Positions 41,835 to 51,151 of a stretch of DNA of 64,000 bases are shown here, one piece after another. The position numbers were made by a program, and so were the translations under genes. This DNA comes from Usitatibacter rugosus (lineage in GTDB: Bacteria; Pseudomonadota; Gammaproteobacteria; Burkholderiales; Usitatibacteraceae). Within the stretch, counting starts at the first letter, position 1. Each line of letters starts with the position of its first letter. The stretch spans positions 713,419-777,418 of the forward strand of contig NZ_CP053069.1 of the NCBI RefSeq assembly GCF_013003965.1, read 5' to 3'. Below the pieces are notes generated by a model that worked only from the letters and a program-made list of their open reading frames with translations, made no database searches and was not told the DNA's origin.

Positions 41835-44223
41835 AGGAACCACCGTGAACGCCGCGGTCGGCCAGCGCTACCTCGTCCGCAAGGCCGCCGTGCTCGGCGC
41901 CGGCGTGATGGGCGCCCAGATCGCCGCCCACCTCGCCAACGCCAACGTGCAGCCCATCCTGTTCGAGCTCGCCGCCGAGGGGAAGGACAAGAACGCCAAC
42001 GTGAAGAAGGCGATCGACGGCCTCGCCAAGCTGGAGCCGAGCCCGCTCGCGACGAAGGCCGCGCTCGCGCAGATCATCCCCGCCAACTACGACGAGCACC
42101 TCGGCCTCCTCGCCGAATGCGACCTCGTGATCGAGGCGATCAGCGAGCGCATGGACTGGAAGAAGGCGCTCTTCGAGAAGGTCGCGCCGCACATCGCGCC
42201 GGGGGCGATCTTCGCGTCCAACACCTCGGGCCTGTCGATCACGGAGATGTCGAAGACGCTGCCGGCGGCGCTCCGCAAGCGTTTCTGCGGCATCCACTTC
42301 TTCAACCCGCCGCGCTACATGCGGCTGGTGGAGCTGGTGCCCACGCCGGATACGGATCCCGCGATCCTGGACCAGCTCGAAACCTTCCTCACCACCACGC
42401 TCGGCAAGGGCGTGATCCGCGCGAAGGACACGCCCAACTTCATCGCCAACCGCGTCGGCGTGTTCTCGATGCTGGCCGCGATGCACCACACGCAGCGCCT
42501 GAACCTCGGCTTCGACGAGGTCGATGCGCTCACCGGCCCCGCGATCGGGCGCGCGAAGAGTGCCACGTATCGCACGGCCGACGTCGTGGGCCTGGACACG
42601 ATGGCCCACGTCGTGAAGACGATGGGCGATACGCTGCCCGCCGATCCTTGGGCCGCGTTCTACCGCGCGCCGGAATGGCTCGCGCAACTGATCGCCAAGG
42701 GCGCGCTGGGCCAGAAGACCAAGGCCGGCGTCTACACGAAGAAGGGCAAGGACATCCTCGTCCTCGACGTGGGCAAGAAGGACTACCGCGCCTCCGCGGG
42801 CACGATGGCCGAGGAAGTGCAGGCCATCCTCAAGGACAAGAATCCCGGCGACCAGCTCGCGAAGCTGCGCGCCTCGTCGAACCCGCAGGCGCAGTTCCTG
42901 TGGGCCATCTTCCGCGACCTCTTCCACTATTCCGCGGTGCACCTGGCGGAGATCGCCGGCTCGGCCCGCGACGTGGACCTCGCGATCCGCTGGGGCTTCG
43001 GCTGGTCGCGCGGGCCGTTCGAGCTGTGGCAGGCCGCGGGCTGGAAGCGCGTGGCGGAGTGGATCACGGAAGACATCGCCGCGGGCAAGGCGATGGCGAG
43101 CGTGGCGCTGCCGAAGTGGGTGTCCGAGCGCGACGGCGTGCACACGCCCGAAGGCTCGTACTCGGCGGAGACGGGCAAGCTCGTGCCGCGCCCGGCGCTT
43201 CCGGTCTACGCGCGCCAGCTCTTTCCCGAGACGGTCCTCGGCGAGAAGCAGGCCGATCGCGGCACCACGGTGTTCGAGGACGACGGCGTTCGCATGTGGC
43301 ACCAGGGCGATCGCATCGCCATCGTGTCCTTCAAGAGCAAGATGCATTCGCTCGGCGAGGAGGTGCTGAAGGGATTGAACCGCGCCATCGACGAGGCCGA
43401 GAAGAACTTCGACGCGCTCGTGATCTGGCATGAAGCACCGTTCGCGGTGGGCGCCAACCTCAAGTCGGCGCTCGAGGCGTTGAAGGCCGGCAAGCTCGAA
43501 GACTTCGAGAAGATGGTCGCGCTTTTCCAGCAGACTTCGCAGCGTCTCAAGTACTCGCTCGTGCCGACGGTTGCCGCGGTCGAAGGCATGGCCCTGGGCG
43601 GCGGCGCGGAATTCGTGATGCATTCGCAGCGCGTCGTCGCGGCGCTCGAGAGCTACGTGGGCCTGGTCGAGGTCGGCGTGGGCCTGTTGCCCGCCGGCGG
43701 GGGACTCAAGGAATTCGCCGGACGCGCGCAGGCGTGGGCCAAGGGCGGCGACGCGACGGCCGAGATCCAGCGCGTCTTCAAGATGGTGGCGATGGCGGAA
43801 GTCTCGAAGAGCGCGGAGAACGCGCGCGAGATGGGCTTCCTCAAGCCTTCCGACGTCGTGGTCTTCCATCCGGCGGAGCTGCTCCATGTCGCCAAGGCCG
43901 AAGCGCGCGCGATGGCCGCCTCCGGCGTGCGCCCGCCGCTCGCTCCCGCGCAGGTCGCGGTGCTGGGCGACACGGGCGCCGCGACGCTCAAGATGCTGCT
44001 CGTGAACATGAAGGAGGGCGGCTTCATCTCCGATCACGACTACGACATCTCGTCGCGCATCGCCGAGATCCTCACCGGCGGGCCCATCGAGCCCGGCAGC
44101 CTCGTGGACGAGAAGTGGCTCCTCGACCTCGAGCGCCGGCACTTCGTCGAGCTGGGCGGCACCGAAAAGACGCAGCAGCGCATCGAGCACATGCTGAAAA
44201 CCGGAAAGCCGCTTCGCAACTAG
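41827..44223 (+). CDS. FadN-like 3-hydroxyacyl-CoA dehydrogenase / enoyl-CoA hydratase
   Basis: 798 residues: an NAD-binding dehydrogenase domain first (AVLGAGVMGAQIAAHLANA; catalytic His in GIHFFNPPRYMRL), HCDH C-terminal domains in the middle, then a crotonase domain (about 495-720) with EGMALGGGAEFVMHSQ and LVEVGVGLLPAGGG. This order (dehydrogenase then hydratase) is that of Bacillus FadN and its proteobacterial relatives, the reverse of FadB/FadJ. The start is ATG 41827 with CAGGAGAG upstream. With the thiolase at 45464 it forms a complete second beta-oxidation module. Confidence 0.93.
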   Translation: MPEGTTVNAAVGQRYLVRKAAVLGAGVMGAQIAAHLANANVQPILFELAAEGKDKNANVKKAIDGLAKLEPSPLATKAALAQIIPANYDEHLGLLAECDLVIEAISERMDWKKALFEKVAPHIAPGAIFASNTSGLSITEMSKTLPAALRKRFCGIHFFNPPRYMRLVELVPTPDTDPAILDQLETFLTTTLGKGVIRAKDTPNFIANRVGVFSMLAAMHHTQRLNLGFDEVDALTGPAIGRAKSATYRTADVVGLDTMAHVVKTMGDTLPADPWAAFYRAPEWLAQLIAKGALGQKTKAGVYTKKGKDILVLDVGKKDYRASAGTMAEEVQAILKDKNPGDQLAKLRASSNPQAQFLWAIFRDLFHYSAVHLAEIAGSARDVDLAIRWGFGWSRGPFELWQAAGWKRVAEWITEDIAAGKAMASVALPKWVSERDGVHTPEGSYSAETGKLVPRPALPVYARQLFPETVLGEKQADRGTTVFEDDGVRMWHQGDRIAIVSFKSKMHSLGEEVLKGLNRAIDEAEKNFDALVIWHEAPFAVGANLKSALEALKAGKLEDFEKMVALFQQTSQRLKYSLVPTVAAVEGMALGGGAEFVMHSQRVVAALESYVGLVEVGVGLLPAGGGLKEFAGRAQAWAKGGDATAEIQRVFKMVAMAEVSKSAENAREMGFLKPSDVVVFHPAELLHVAKAEARAMAASGVRPPLAPAQVAVLGDTGAATLKMLLVNMKEGGFISDHDYDISSRIAEILTGGPIEPGSLVDEKWLLDLERRHFVELGGTEKTQQRIEHMLKTGKPLRN

Positions 44224-44227
44224 TGCC

Positions 44228-45454
44228 ATGGGCGCCAAGCTCGGAGGCTCCCTGTTCGCCCTCTTCTTCGCCGTCCCGTTCGGCGGAGTAGGCGCCTTCG
44301 CGAGCTACGGCATCTGGGACATGGTGAAGCGAAGCTACCGCGCCGGCGACTGGGTGGTGGTGCAGGCGAAGGTGGAACAAGCAGCGCTCACCTCGAGCCG
44401 CAGCAAGAATTCCACCACGTACAAGGCCGAGGGGCGCTACCGCTACCGCTTCGGCAACCGCGATTACCAGGGCGATCAGCTCGGTTTCATGATCCTCGGC
44501 GGCTCCGACAACGTCGGCAGTTGGCAGGAGGAGATGGCATCCCATTTGATCGACGCGCGCGACAGCGGCCGCACCATTCCCGTCTACGTGAACCCCGACG
44601 ATCCCGCGGAAGCGGTGGTCGATCGCGGCATCCGCTGGGGAATGCTGCTGTTCATGGGCGTCTTCGCCGTGCTGTTCGGCGCAGTGGGGCTGGGCGCGTT
44701 CGTCGCCATGGTCGCGGTCTGGTTCGGCGGCGGAAAAGCGGCACGGAAACGCAAGGGTTCGATGGAGGCTTACGTCGCGAATCGCAACCGTGCCGCGATG
44801 TCCGACGCCGGCGCCAAGCCCGATGCGGACGAAACGCCACCCACCGGCAATCCGGAGCGCATCGCCGGCGCTCAGCAATCGGGTGCGAAAGCTTTCTGGG
44901 TGTTCGCGATCCTCTGGAACCTGCTTACGTGGCCGATCGCGGCGATCGTGCTCTACCAGGCGATGGAGCGCGGCGAGTGGCTCTCGCTGATCGTCCTGCT
45001 CTTCCCGCTCGTGGGCGTGCTGCTGCTCGCCCTCGTCATCCGCCACTCGCTGGGGATGCTTCGCCGCGGCAAGTCTTCGCTCAGCCTCGAGCCGCGCGAT
45101 CCGCACATGGGCGGAAAGATGGCGGGCGCCGTCACGTTCGCGAAGCCGGGCGCCCTCGGAGAGCTCTTCGAGGTGATGCTCGTGGCCCTCGATCGCGGAG
45201 CCACGAAGGACAACGCGACGCCGCTGCCGCGATGGTCCACCACTCGCAAGGTGCCGCTCGCTTCCGATCCCCGCGGCGGCTCGCGCCTGCCGTTCCAGTT
45301 CGAGATTCCCGCCCGCATCGACCGGGTGGGCACCGCCACCGAGTGGCAGGTGTCCGTCCGTCCGAGCGGCGACACGGTGAGCCTCGAGGAATTTCCCGTC
45401 CACGTCGGTCCCGCGAAAACCACGCAGTCGCTCTTCGAGCCGGTCCCGCAATAG
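44228..45454 (+). CDS. DUF3592-like membrane protein
   Basis: 408 residues: an N-terminal membrane helix (about 8-33), an extracytoplasmic beta-rich part (VVQAKVEQAALTSSRS; IPVYVNPDDPAEAVVDRG, typical of DUF3592), then helices at about 136-163 and 220-275, and a C-terminal soluble beta-domain. The function is unknown. It lies between the FadN-like gene and fadA, 4 nt after the former and 9 nt before the latter, an unusual insertion in a fadB-fadA type pair. No clear Shine-Dalgarno, so it probably depends on coupling. Confidence 0.75.
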   Translation: MGAKLGGSLFALFFAVPFGGVGAFASYGIWDMVKRSYRAGDWVVVQAKVEQAALTSSRSKNSTTYKAEGRYRYRFGNRDYQGDQLGFMILGGSDNVGSWQEEMASHLIDARDSGRTIPVYVNPDDPAEAVVDRGIRWGMLLFMGVFAVLFGAVGLGAFVAMVAVWFGGGKAARKRKGSMEAYVANRNRAAMSDAGAKPDADETPPTGNPERIAGAQQSGAKAFWVFAILWNLLTWPIAAIVLYQAMERGEWLSLIVLLFPLVGVLLLALVIRHSLGMLRRGKSSLSLEPRDPHMGGKMAGAVTFAKPGALGELFEVMLVALDRGATKDNATPLPRWSTTRKVPLASDPRGGSRLPFQFEIPARIDRVGTATEWQVSVRPSGDTVSLEEFPVHVGPAKTTQSLFEPVPQ

Positions 45455-45463
45455 GAGAAACGC

Positions 45464-46666
45464 ATGAGCAAGCAAATCCAGGATGCCTACATCGTCGCCG
45501 CCGTGCGCTCGCCCGTCGGCAAGGCCCCGCGCGGCATGTTCCGCAACGTCCGTCCCGACGACCTCCTCGCCCACGTGCTGAAGGGCGTGATGGCCAAGGT
45601 GCCGGGGCTGGACCCGCACGAGATCGGCGACGTGATCGTGGGCTGCGCGATGCCCGAGGCGGAGCAGGGCATGAACGTCGCGCGCATCGGCGTGCTGCTG
45701 GCGGGGCTGCCCGACAGCGTGCCCGCCATGACGATCAACCGCTTCTGCTCCTCGGGAGTCCAAGCGGTCGCGCTCGCCGCGGACCGCATCCGCACGGGCG
45801 ATGACGACATCGTGATCGCCGCGGGCACCGAGTCCATGTCGATGGTGCCGATGATGGGCAACAAGATCGCGCTGAACGACGCGGTGTTCGCGAAGAACGA
45901 GAACGTCGCCATCGCCTACGGCATGGGCATCACGGCCGAGAACGTCGCGAAGCAGTGGAAGGTGACGCGCGAGGAGCAGGATGCCTTCGCGCTCGCGAGC
46001 CACCAGAAGGCGGCCGCGGCGATCGCGGCGGGAAGCTTTCGCGACGAGATCCTGCCCTACGAGATCGATACCGCGTCGCCGGACCTCGAGCGTGGGCAGG
46101 TCGTCCACCGCAAGCGCACCGCCGACACCGACGAGGGTCCGCGCCCCGATTCGACGCTCGAGGGCCTGGCGAAGCTGAAGACGGTCTTCGCCGCGCGCGG
46201 TTCGGTGACGGCGGGCAACAGCTCGCAGATGTCCGATGGCGCCGCGGCGGTGATCCTCATGAGCGAGCGCGCGATGAAGAAATACGGGCTGGTACCGCTA
46301 TCGCGCTTCGCGGGCTTCGCGGTGGCCGGCGTGCCGCCGGAGATCATGGGCATCGGCCCGATCAAGGCGATCCCCAAGGTCCTTTCGCAATGCGGAATCA
46401 AGAAGGACGATCTCGACTGGATCGAGCTCAACGAAGCGTTCGCCGCGCAGGCCCTGGCGGTGATCAAGGACCTCGGCCTCGATCCCGCGAAGGTCAATCC
46501 GCAGGGCGGAGCGATCGCCCTGGGACACCCCCTCGGTGCCACCGGAGCCGTTCGCACAGCGACCCTCGTGCACGGCATGCGCCGGGCGAAGTCGCGCTAC
46601 GGGATGGTGACGATGTGCATCGGCACCGGAATGGGCGCCGCCGGGCTCTTCGAGGCAATGCATTAA
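45464..46666 (+). CDS. fadA: 3-ketoacyl-CoA thiolase FadA
   Basis: 400 residues, standard thiolase length: Cys95 in INRFCSSG, AGTESMSMVPM, the His in ALGHPLGATG and the second Cys in MCIGTGMGAAG. It cleaves 3-ketoacyl-CoA with CoA. It has AGGAG 8 nt before the ATG. It is last in the thioesterase-fadN-DUF3592-fadA block; the 133-nt gap after it holds only imperfect hairpins (CCGCAA/TTGCGG at 46672-46690) and no clear terminator, so read-through into the DUF1302 gene is possible. Confidence 0.95.
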   Translation: MSKQIQDAYIVAAVRSPVGKAPRGMFRNVRPDDLLAHVLKGVMAKVPGLDPHEIGDVIVGCAMPEAEQGMNVARIGVLLAGLPDSVPAMTINRFCSSGVQAVALAADRIRTGDDDIVIAAGTESMSMVPMMGNKIALNDAVFAKNENVAIAYGMGITAENVAKQWKVTREEQDAFALASHQKAAAAIAAGSFRDEILPYEIDTASPDLERGQVVHRKRTADTDEGPRPDSTLEGLAKLKTVFAARGSVTAGNSSQMSDGAAAVILMSERAMKKYGLVPLSRFAGFAVAGVPPEIMGIGPIKAIPKVLSQCGIKKDDLDWIELNEAFAAQALAVIKDLGLDPAKVNPQGGAIALGHPLGATGAVRTATLVHGMRRAKSRYGMVTMCIGTGMGAAGLFEAMH

Positions 46667-46799
46667 GCGTTCCGCAACGCGAATTTGCGGCAGCGCCGCA
46701 TCGGTTTTCGATTGTGTTTTCGCGACCGTTTCAAGACAATAGCCCCAGAAATCGCCCGGGCCACACGGGCTCACATAACGATCTAAGGAGAAACGTCCC

Positions 46800-48731
46800 A
46801 TGCCATCCCGCCTTATGCGCGTGAAGCCGCTCGTGCTCGCCCTCGCGCTCGCGACGGCCGGTCCTGCCGCGGCCTACCAGTTCAAGATGGAAAACGGCCT
46901 CACCGGCAGCATCGACACGACGCTGTCGTACGGTGCCGCGTTCCGCGCCAACACGCGCTCGAAGGAGCTGATCGGCATCGCCAACGGCGGCACCTCGCGC
47001 TCCGTGAACGAGGACGACGGCGACATCAACTGGGAAAGCAGCAAGCCGTTCTCGAACGCCGTGAAGGCGACCGTGGACCTCGAGCTCAAGTACGGCCGCT
47101 GGGGCTTCTTCGGCCGCGGCTACGGCCTGTACGACTTCGAGCTGCACGACAGCAACAAGCTCGGCCCCACCGGCCGCGAGCGCCTGGGCAAGGACCTCGT
47201 CGGCCTCGACGGCTTCGTCTCCGGCACGTTCGAGCCGATGGACAAGAAGCTCGTCGTCCGCGTCGGCCGCCAGGTGATCAGCTGGGGCGAGAGCACCTTC
47301 ATCCCCGGCGGCATCAACGTGATCAACCCGGTGGATATCTCGAAGCTGCGCGTGCCGGGCTCGGAGATCAAGGAAGCATTGATCCCCACCGCGGGCATCT
47401 GGGCCAACATGGAGCTCACCAACGCCTTGTCGGTCGAGGGCTTCTACCTCACCAACTGGGACAAGGTGAAGCTGGATCCGAAAGGCTCCTACTTCTCCAC
47501 CAACGACGCCGCTTCGGATGACGCCACGCGCGTGATCCTGTCGTTCGGCCGCCGCCAGGACGAGCACTTCCCGGTGGGCAACCCGGTGCCTCCGGGCATC
47601 CCGGGCCTTTCGGCTCCCGCCGCGGCCCTGTACGGCCCGTTCAACCCCGCCGCATCGCTCTGGGCCCCGCGCGCAGCCGACAAGAACGCGAGCGACGACG
47701 GCCAGTACGGCGTTGCCTTCCACTACCTCGCGAAGGACCTGAACAACACGGAGTTCGGCCTGTACTACATGAACTACCACAGCCGCACGCCGTACTTCTC
47801 CGCGACGAAAGGCACGCCCACGTCCGTCCTCACCGGCGGGCCGCTGATCGCGCCGATCTGCGCCACGCCCGCGCTGCGCGCTCTCTGCACCACGGGCACC
47901 GCGAACTACTACACCGACTATCCCGAGGACATCCACCTCACCGGCATCAGCTTCAACACCGCCGGCCCGGCGGGCATCGCGCTGCAGGGGGAGTATTCGT
48001 ACCGCTCCAACCTGCCGGTGCAGTACGCCACGGCGGAGCTCATCCTCGCCTCGCTCGGCCTGCCGAACCTCATCACCGGCTACACGCAGATCCCGGGCGC
48101 GCCCACCGGCGCCACCGCGGCGGCGCTCGTGCCGGATGGCACGGTGCTCCAGGGCTACCAGCGCCTGAAGGCGAGCCAGTTCCAGATGACGGGCACGAAG
48201 TCGTTCCCGGGCTTCCTGCAGGCGGACACGCTGGTCGTCGTGGGCGAAGTCGGTGCGAACTACTTCCACAACCTTCCGACCGACCAGAAGTTCGCCGGTC
48301 CCGCGGCGTATCTGCCGGCCACCGCGTTCGGCGCGGTCGTGGCAAGCGCGTTCTCGGTGCAGGATCCGGCCGCGTACCTCACGCAGTTCTCATGGGGCTA
48401 CCGCCTCGCGGCGCGCATGGACTACGGCAACGCCCTCTTCGGCGGCACGCTGTCCCCGCGCCTCGCGTTCACGCACGACGTGAATGGCGTGAGCCCGAAC
48501 TTCAACAAGAACACCAAGTCCGTATCGGTGGGCCTGGGCTGGGATTACCAGCGCAAGTGGCAGGTCGATTTCCAGACGACGTCCTTCTTCGGCGGACGCA
48601 TCTTCTGCGGTACCGACACGCCGCCTCCGGGCAGCGCCGTGACGCCGGGCCAGCCCGCGTCGTGGTGCTCCGATGCGAACCCGCTGCGCGACCGGGATTT
48701 CTACTCGTTCAGCGTGAGCTACTCTTTCTAG
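46800..48731 (+). CDS. DUF1302 family outer-membrane protein
   Basis: 643 residues: a signal peptide (about 1-25, AAA-Y), then a beta-rich sequence with alternating aromatic strands and a C-terminal DFYSFSVSYSF, ending in the Phe typical of outer-membrane barrels. FKMENGLTGSIDTTLSYGAAFR, RQVISWGESTFIPGGINVINP split and YSYRSNLPVQ are DUF1302 hallmarks. It is probably a porin-like channel for hydrophobic compounds. AAGGAG lies upstream of the ATG. It is followed 10 nt later by its usual partner, DUF1329. Confidence 0.9.
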   Translation: MPSRLMRVKPLVLALALATAGPAAAYQFKMENGLTGSIDTTLSYGAAFRANTRSKELIGIANGGTSRSVNEDDGDINWESSKPFSNAVKATVDLELKYGRWGFFGRGYGLYDFELHDSNKLGPTGRERLGKDLVGLDGFVSGTFEPMDKKLVVRVGRQVISWGESTFIPGGINVINPVDISKLRVPGSEIKEALIPTAGIWANMELTNALSVEGFYLTNWDKVKLDPKGSYFSTNDAASDDATRVILSFGRRQDEHFPVGNPVPPGIPGLSAPAAALYGPFNPAASLWAPRAADKNASDDGQYGVAFHYLAKDLNNTEFGLYYMNYHSRTPYFSATKGTPTSVLTGGPLIAPICATPALRALCTTGTANYYTDYPEDIHLTGISFNTAGPAGIALQGEYSYRSNLPVQYATAELILASLGLPNLITGYTQIPGAPTGATAAALVPDGTVLQGYQRLKASQFQMTGTKSFPGFLQADTLVVVGEVGANYFHNLPTDQKFAGPAAYLPATAFGAVVASAFSVQDPAAYLTQFSWGYRLAARMDYGNALFGGTLSPRLAFTHDVNGVSPNFNKNTKSVSVGLGWDYQRKWQVDFQTTSFFGGRIFCGTDTPPPGSAVTPGQPASWCSDANPLRDRDFYSFSVSYSF

Positions 48732-48741
48732 GAGATATGAC

Positions 48742-50106
48742 ATGAACTTCACCTCGAGGAAGGCCGCGCTCCTGCTCACCGCCGGCTGCGCCATCGCGTT
48801 CCCCGCGGCCGCGGAGCTGTCTGCCGCGGATCTCGCCAAGCTCGGCACCACCCTCACGCCCCTGGGCGGCGAGAAAGCCGGCAACGCCGCGGGCACCATC
48901 CCCGCATGGGACGGCGGCATCACCAAGCCGATCGCGGGCTTTGTCCCCGGCAAGCAGTACGTGAACCCGTTCCCGACCGACAAGCCGCTCTTCACGATCA
49001 CCGGCAAGGACGCCGACAAGTACAAGGACCAGCTCACCGCCGGCGCGATGGCGATGCTGAAGAAGTACCCGGACTACAAGATGGTCGTCTACCAGACGCG
49101 CCGCACCGCTTCCAATCCGGAGGGCGTGTACAAGGAGACGAAGGATTGCGCGGCCAAGGCGAAGCTCGCCGCCGGCGGCAACGGTGTGGCCAACTGCAAC
49201 GGCGGCACGCCGTTCCCGATCCCGAAGGACGGCAACGAGGCGATCTGGAACGCGCTGCTGCGCTATCGCGGCGACACGTTCGCGATGAACTGGTCGCAAG
49301 CGGCCGTCACGCGCACGGGTGACTACGCGCTCGTGAAGTTCGAGTACGAATACGACTACTCGTACGGCAACCTGCAGAAGGCCTCCGCGCAGCGCGAGAA
49401 CAACAAGGTCCTGAACTACGTCCAGAACACGACCGCGCCGCCGCGCCTGGCCGGGCAGATCCTGCTCGTGCACGAGACGGTGGACCAGTCGAAGGACCCG
49501 CGTTCGGCCTGGACGTACAACCCCGGCCAGCGGCGCGTGCGCCTCGCGCCGAACGTCGCGTACGACAACCCCGGCACGGCTGCCGACGGCCTGCGCACCA
49601 ACGACGACTTCGGCATGTACAACGGAGCCACCGACCGCTACAACTGGAAGCTCGTGGGCAAGAAGGAGATGTACATCCCGTACAACTCCTACGCGCTGTC
49701 CGACCCGAAGCTGAAGTACACGGACATCCTCAAGCCCGGCCACGTGAACCAGGACCTCGCCCGCTATGAGCTGCACCGCGTGTGGGTCGTGGAAGCGACG
49801 CTGAAGCCCGGCACGAGCCACATCTACTCCAAGCGCGTCTTCTACCTGGACGAGGATTCCTGGCAGATCTCCGCCGTCGACAAGTACGACGGCCGCGGCG
49901 ACCTGTGGCGCTACGCCGAGCAGCACAGCGAGATCTGGTACGACATCCCCACGCTCTTCGGCACGCTGGAGATCCACAACGACCTGCAGTCGGGCCGCTA
50001 CATCGCGATGGGCCTGCGCAGCGAGGAAACGAAGATCTACGAGCCCATCAAGCGCTCGCCGGCCGACTACAGCCCGAACAGCCTGCGCGCGATCGGCACT
50101 CGCTGA
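48742..50106 (+). CDS. DUF1329 family periplasmic protein (LolB-like fold)
   Basis: 454 residues with a signal peptide (1-24, AAA-E). Motifs of the family: GTIPAWDGGI, NPFPTDKPLFTIT, WTYNPGQRRVRLAP and YNWKLVGKKEMYIPYN. DUF1329 proteins have a LolA/LolB-like beta-barrel expected to hold lipid-like molecules in the periplasm, and they occur with DUF1302 outer-membrane proteins. A strong terminator stands between it and the next gene, so DUF1302-DUF1329 may be expressed more highly than the RND part. Confidence 0.9.
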   Translation: MNFTSRKAALLLTAGCAIAFPAAAELSAADLAKLGTTLTPLGGEKAGNAAGTIPAWDGGITKPIAGFVPGKQYVNPFPTDKPLFTITGKDADKYKDQLTAGAMAMLKKYPDYKMVVYQTRRTASNPEGVYKETKDCAAKAKLAAGGNGVANCNGGTPFPIPKDGNEAIWNALLRYRGDTFAMNWSQAAVTRTGDYALVKFEYEYDYSYGNLQKASAQRENNKVLNYVQNTTAPPRLAGQILLVHETVDQSKDPRSAWTYNPGQRRVRLAPNVAYDNPGTAADGLRTNDDFGMYNGATDRYNWKLVGKKEMYIPYNSYALSDPKLKYTDILKPGHVNQDLARYELHRVWVVEATLKPGTSHIYSKRVFYLDEDSWQISAVDKYDGRGDLWRYAEQHSEIWYDIPTLFGTLEIHNDLQSGRYIAMGLRSEETKIYEPIKRSPADYSPNSLRAIGTR

Positions 50107-50134
50107 AGCCGTTCGCACAGCGGTAGTACCATCC

Positions 50135-50166
50135 GGGGGCAGTCCCAATCGGGATTGCCCCCTTTT
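50135..50166 (+). terminator. intrinsic terminator after the DUF1329 gene
   Basis: 12-bp stem GGGGGCAGTCCC / GGGATTGCCCCC (one G-U pair), loop AATC, followed by TTTT (50163-50166). It lies between DUF1329 and the YCF48-like gene on the same strand and probably causes partial termination. Confidence 0.85.
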
Positions 50167-50180
50167 CCTTGGGAGAGATC

Positions 50181-51143
50181 TTGAAGAATCCCGCGCGCAC
50201 GCTGCTCGCGCTGCTGCTCCTGGCCGGGCCCGCGTGGGGCCAGGCGCCGGCCCCGCAGGCGCCCGAGTCCGGCGAGCTGCGCAAGATCACCATGGAGCGC
50301 CTGCTGCTCGCGGACGCCACGCGCGTGGGCAACCGGGTGGTCGCGGTGGGCGATCGCGGCTACGTCGTCTACTCGGACGACAACGGCACCACGTGGAAGC
50401 GCGCCAAGGCCCCCGCGGCCCCGCTGCTCACCTCGGTGGATTTCTTCGACGCGAAGCACGGCTGGGCCGTGGGGCACGACTCGGTCATCCTCGCCACCGC
50501 CGACGGCGGCGAAAACTGGACGCAGCAGTTCTCCGCGCCTTCCGAGCAGCGTCCGTTGCTGGACGTGCTCTTCCTCTCGGCCGCCAACGGCTTCGCCATC
50601 GGAGCCTACGGCGCGTTCTACGAGACGACTGACGGCGGCAAGTCCTGGAACGGGCGGAAGGTGATCGCCGACGACAAGCACCTGAACTCGCTCCTCAAGC
50701 TCTCCGACGGCAAGCTGATGATCCTGGGCGAGGCCGGCACGGTGCTGGTCTCCGCGGATGCGGGCAAGACGTGGACCGTGCTTCCCTCGCCGTACAAGGG
50801 CTCGTTCTTCGGCGGCGTCACCACCGATGACGGCGCGGTCGTCGCCTTCGGCCTGCGCGGTCGCATCTACCGATCCGCCGACGCCGGCAAGACCTGGAAG
50901 CAGATCGACAACGCGTCGGTCGCCACGCTGATGGGCGGATCGCGCCTGCCGGCCGGTGCGCTCGTCATCGCCGGGGCCGCGGGCACGGTGCTCGTCTCGC
51001 GCGACCAGGGCAACTCCTTCGTGCCGCTGCCCACGGGCAGCAACCGCGCCTTCTCCAAAGCGCTGCTTGGCGCGCCCAACTCGCTGCTGCTGGTGGGCGA
51101 GGTCGGTGCGCGCGACGTGGCCCTGCCGTCGCCGCCGCGCTAG
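50181..51143 (+). CDS. YCF48/BNR-repeat exported protein
   Basis: 320 residues: a signal peptide (about 1-21, WGQ-A), then six or so beta-propeller repeats with the pattern YSDDNGTTWKR, ATADGGENWTQQF, ETTDGGKSWNG, VSADAGKTWTVL and RSADAGKTWKQI, resembling the plant/cyanobacterial Ycf48 (HCF136) assembly factor. In this cluster it probably assists assembly of the neighbouring RND transporter. The start is TTG 50181 with GGGAGAG 4 nt upstream; TTG 50169 is in frame but lies before that Shine-Dalgarno. Confidence 0.82.
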   Translation: MKNPARTLLALLLLAGPAWGQAPAPQAPESGELRKITMERLLLADATRVGNRVVAVGDRGYVVYSDDNGTTWKRAKAPAAPLLTSVDFFDAKHGWAVGHDSVILATADGGENWTQQFSAPSEQRPLLDVLFLSAANGFAIGAYGAFYETTDGGKSWNGRKVIADDKHLNSLLKLSDGKLMILGEAGTVLVSADAGKTWTVLPSPYKGSFFGGVTTDDGAVVAFGLRGRIYRSADAGKTWKQIDNASVATLMGGSRLPAGALVIAGAAGTVLVSRDQGNSFVPLPTGSNRAFSKALLGAPNSLLLVGEVGARDVALPSPPR

Positions 51144-51151
51144 GACCCGAC

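Noticed and set aside
41824-44238. An 804-codon minus-strand frame opposite the FadN-like gene
   Set aside because: Exact antisense of a gene with all catalytic motifs; no motif of its own.
46667-46799. Terminator or promoter after fadA
   Set aside because: Small hairpins (CCGCAA/TTGCGG; GCCCG/CGGGC) exist but without a T-run, and no convincing -35/-10 pair is visible.
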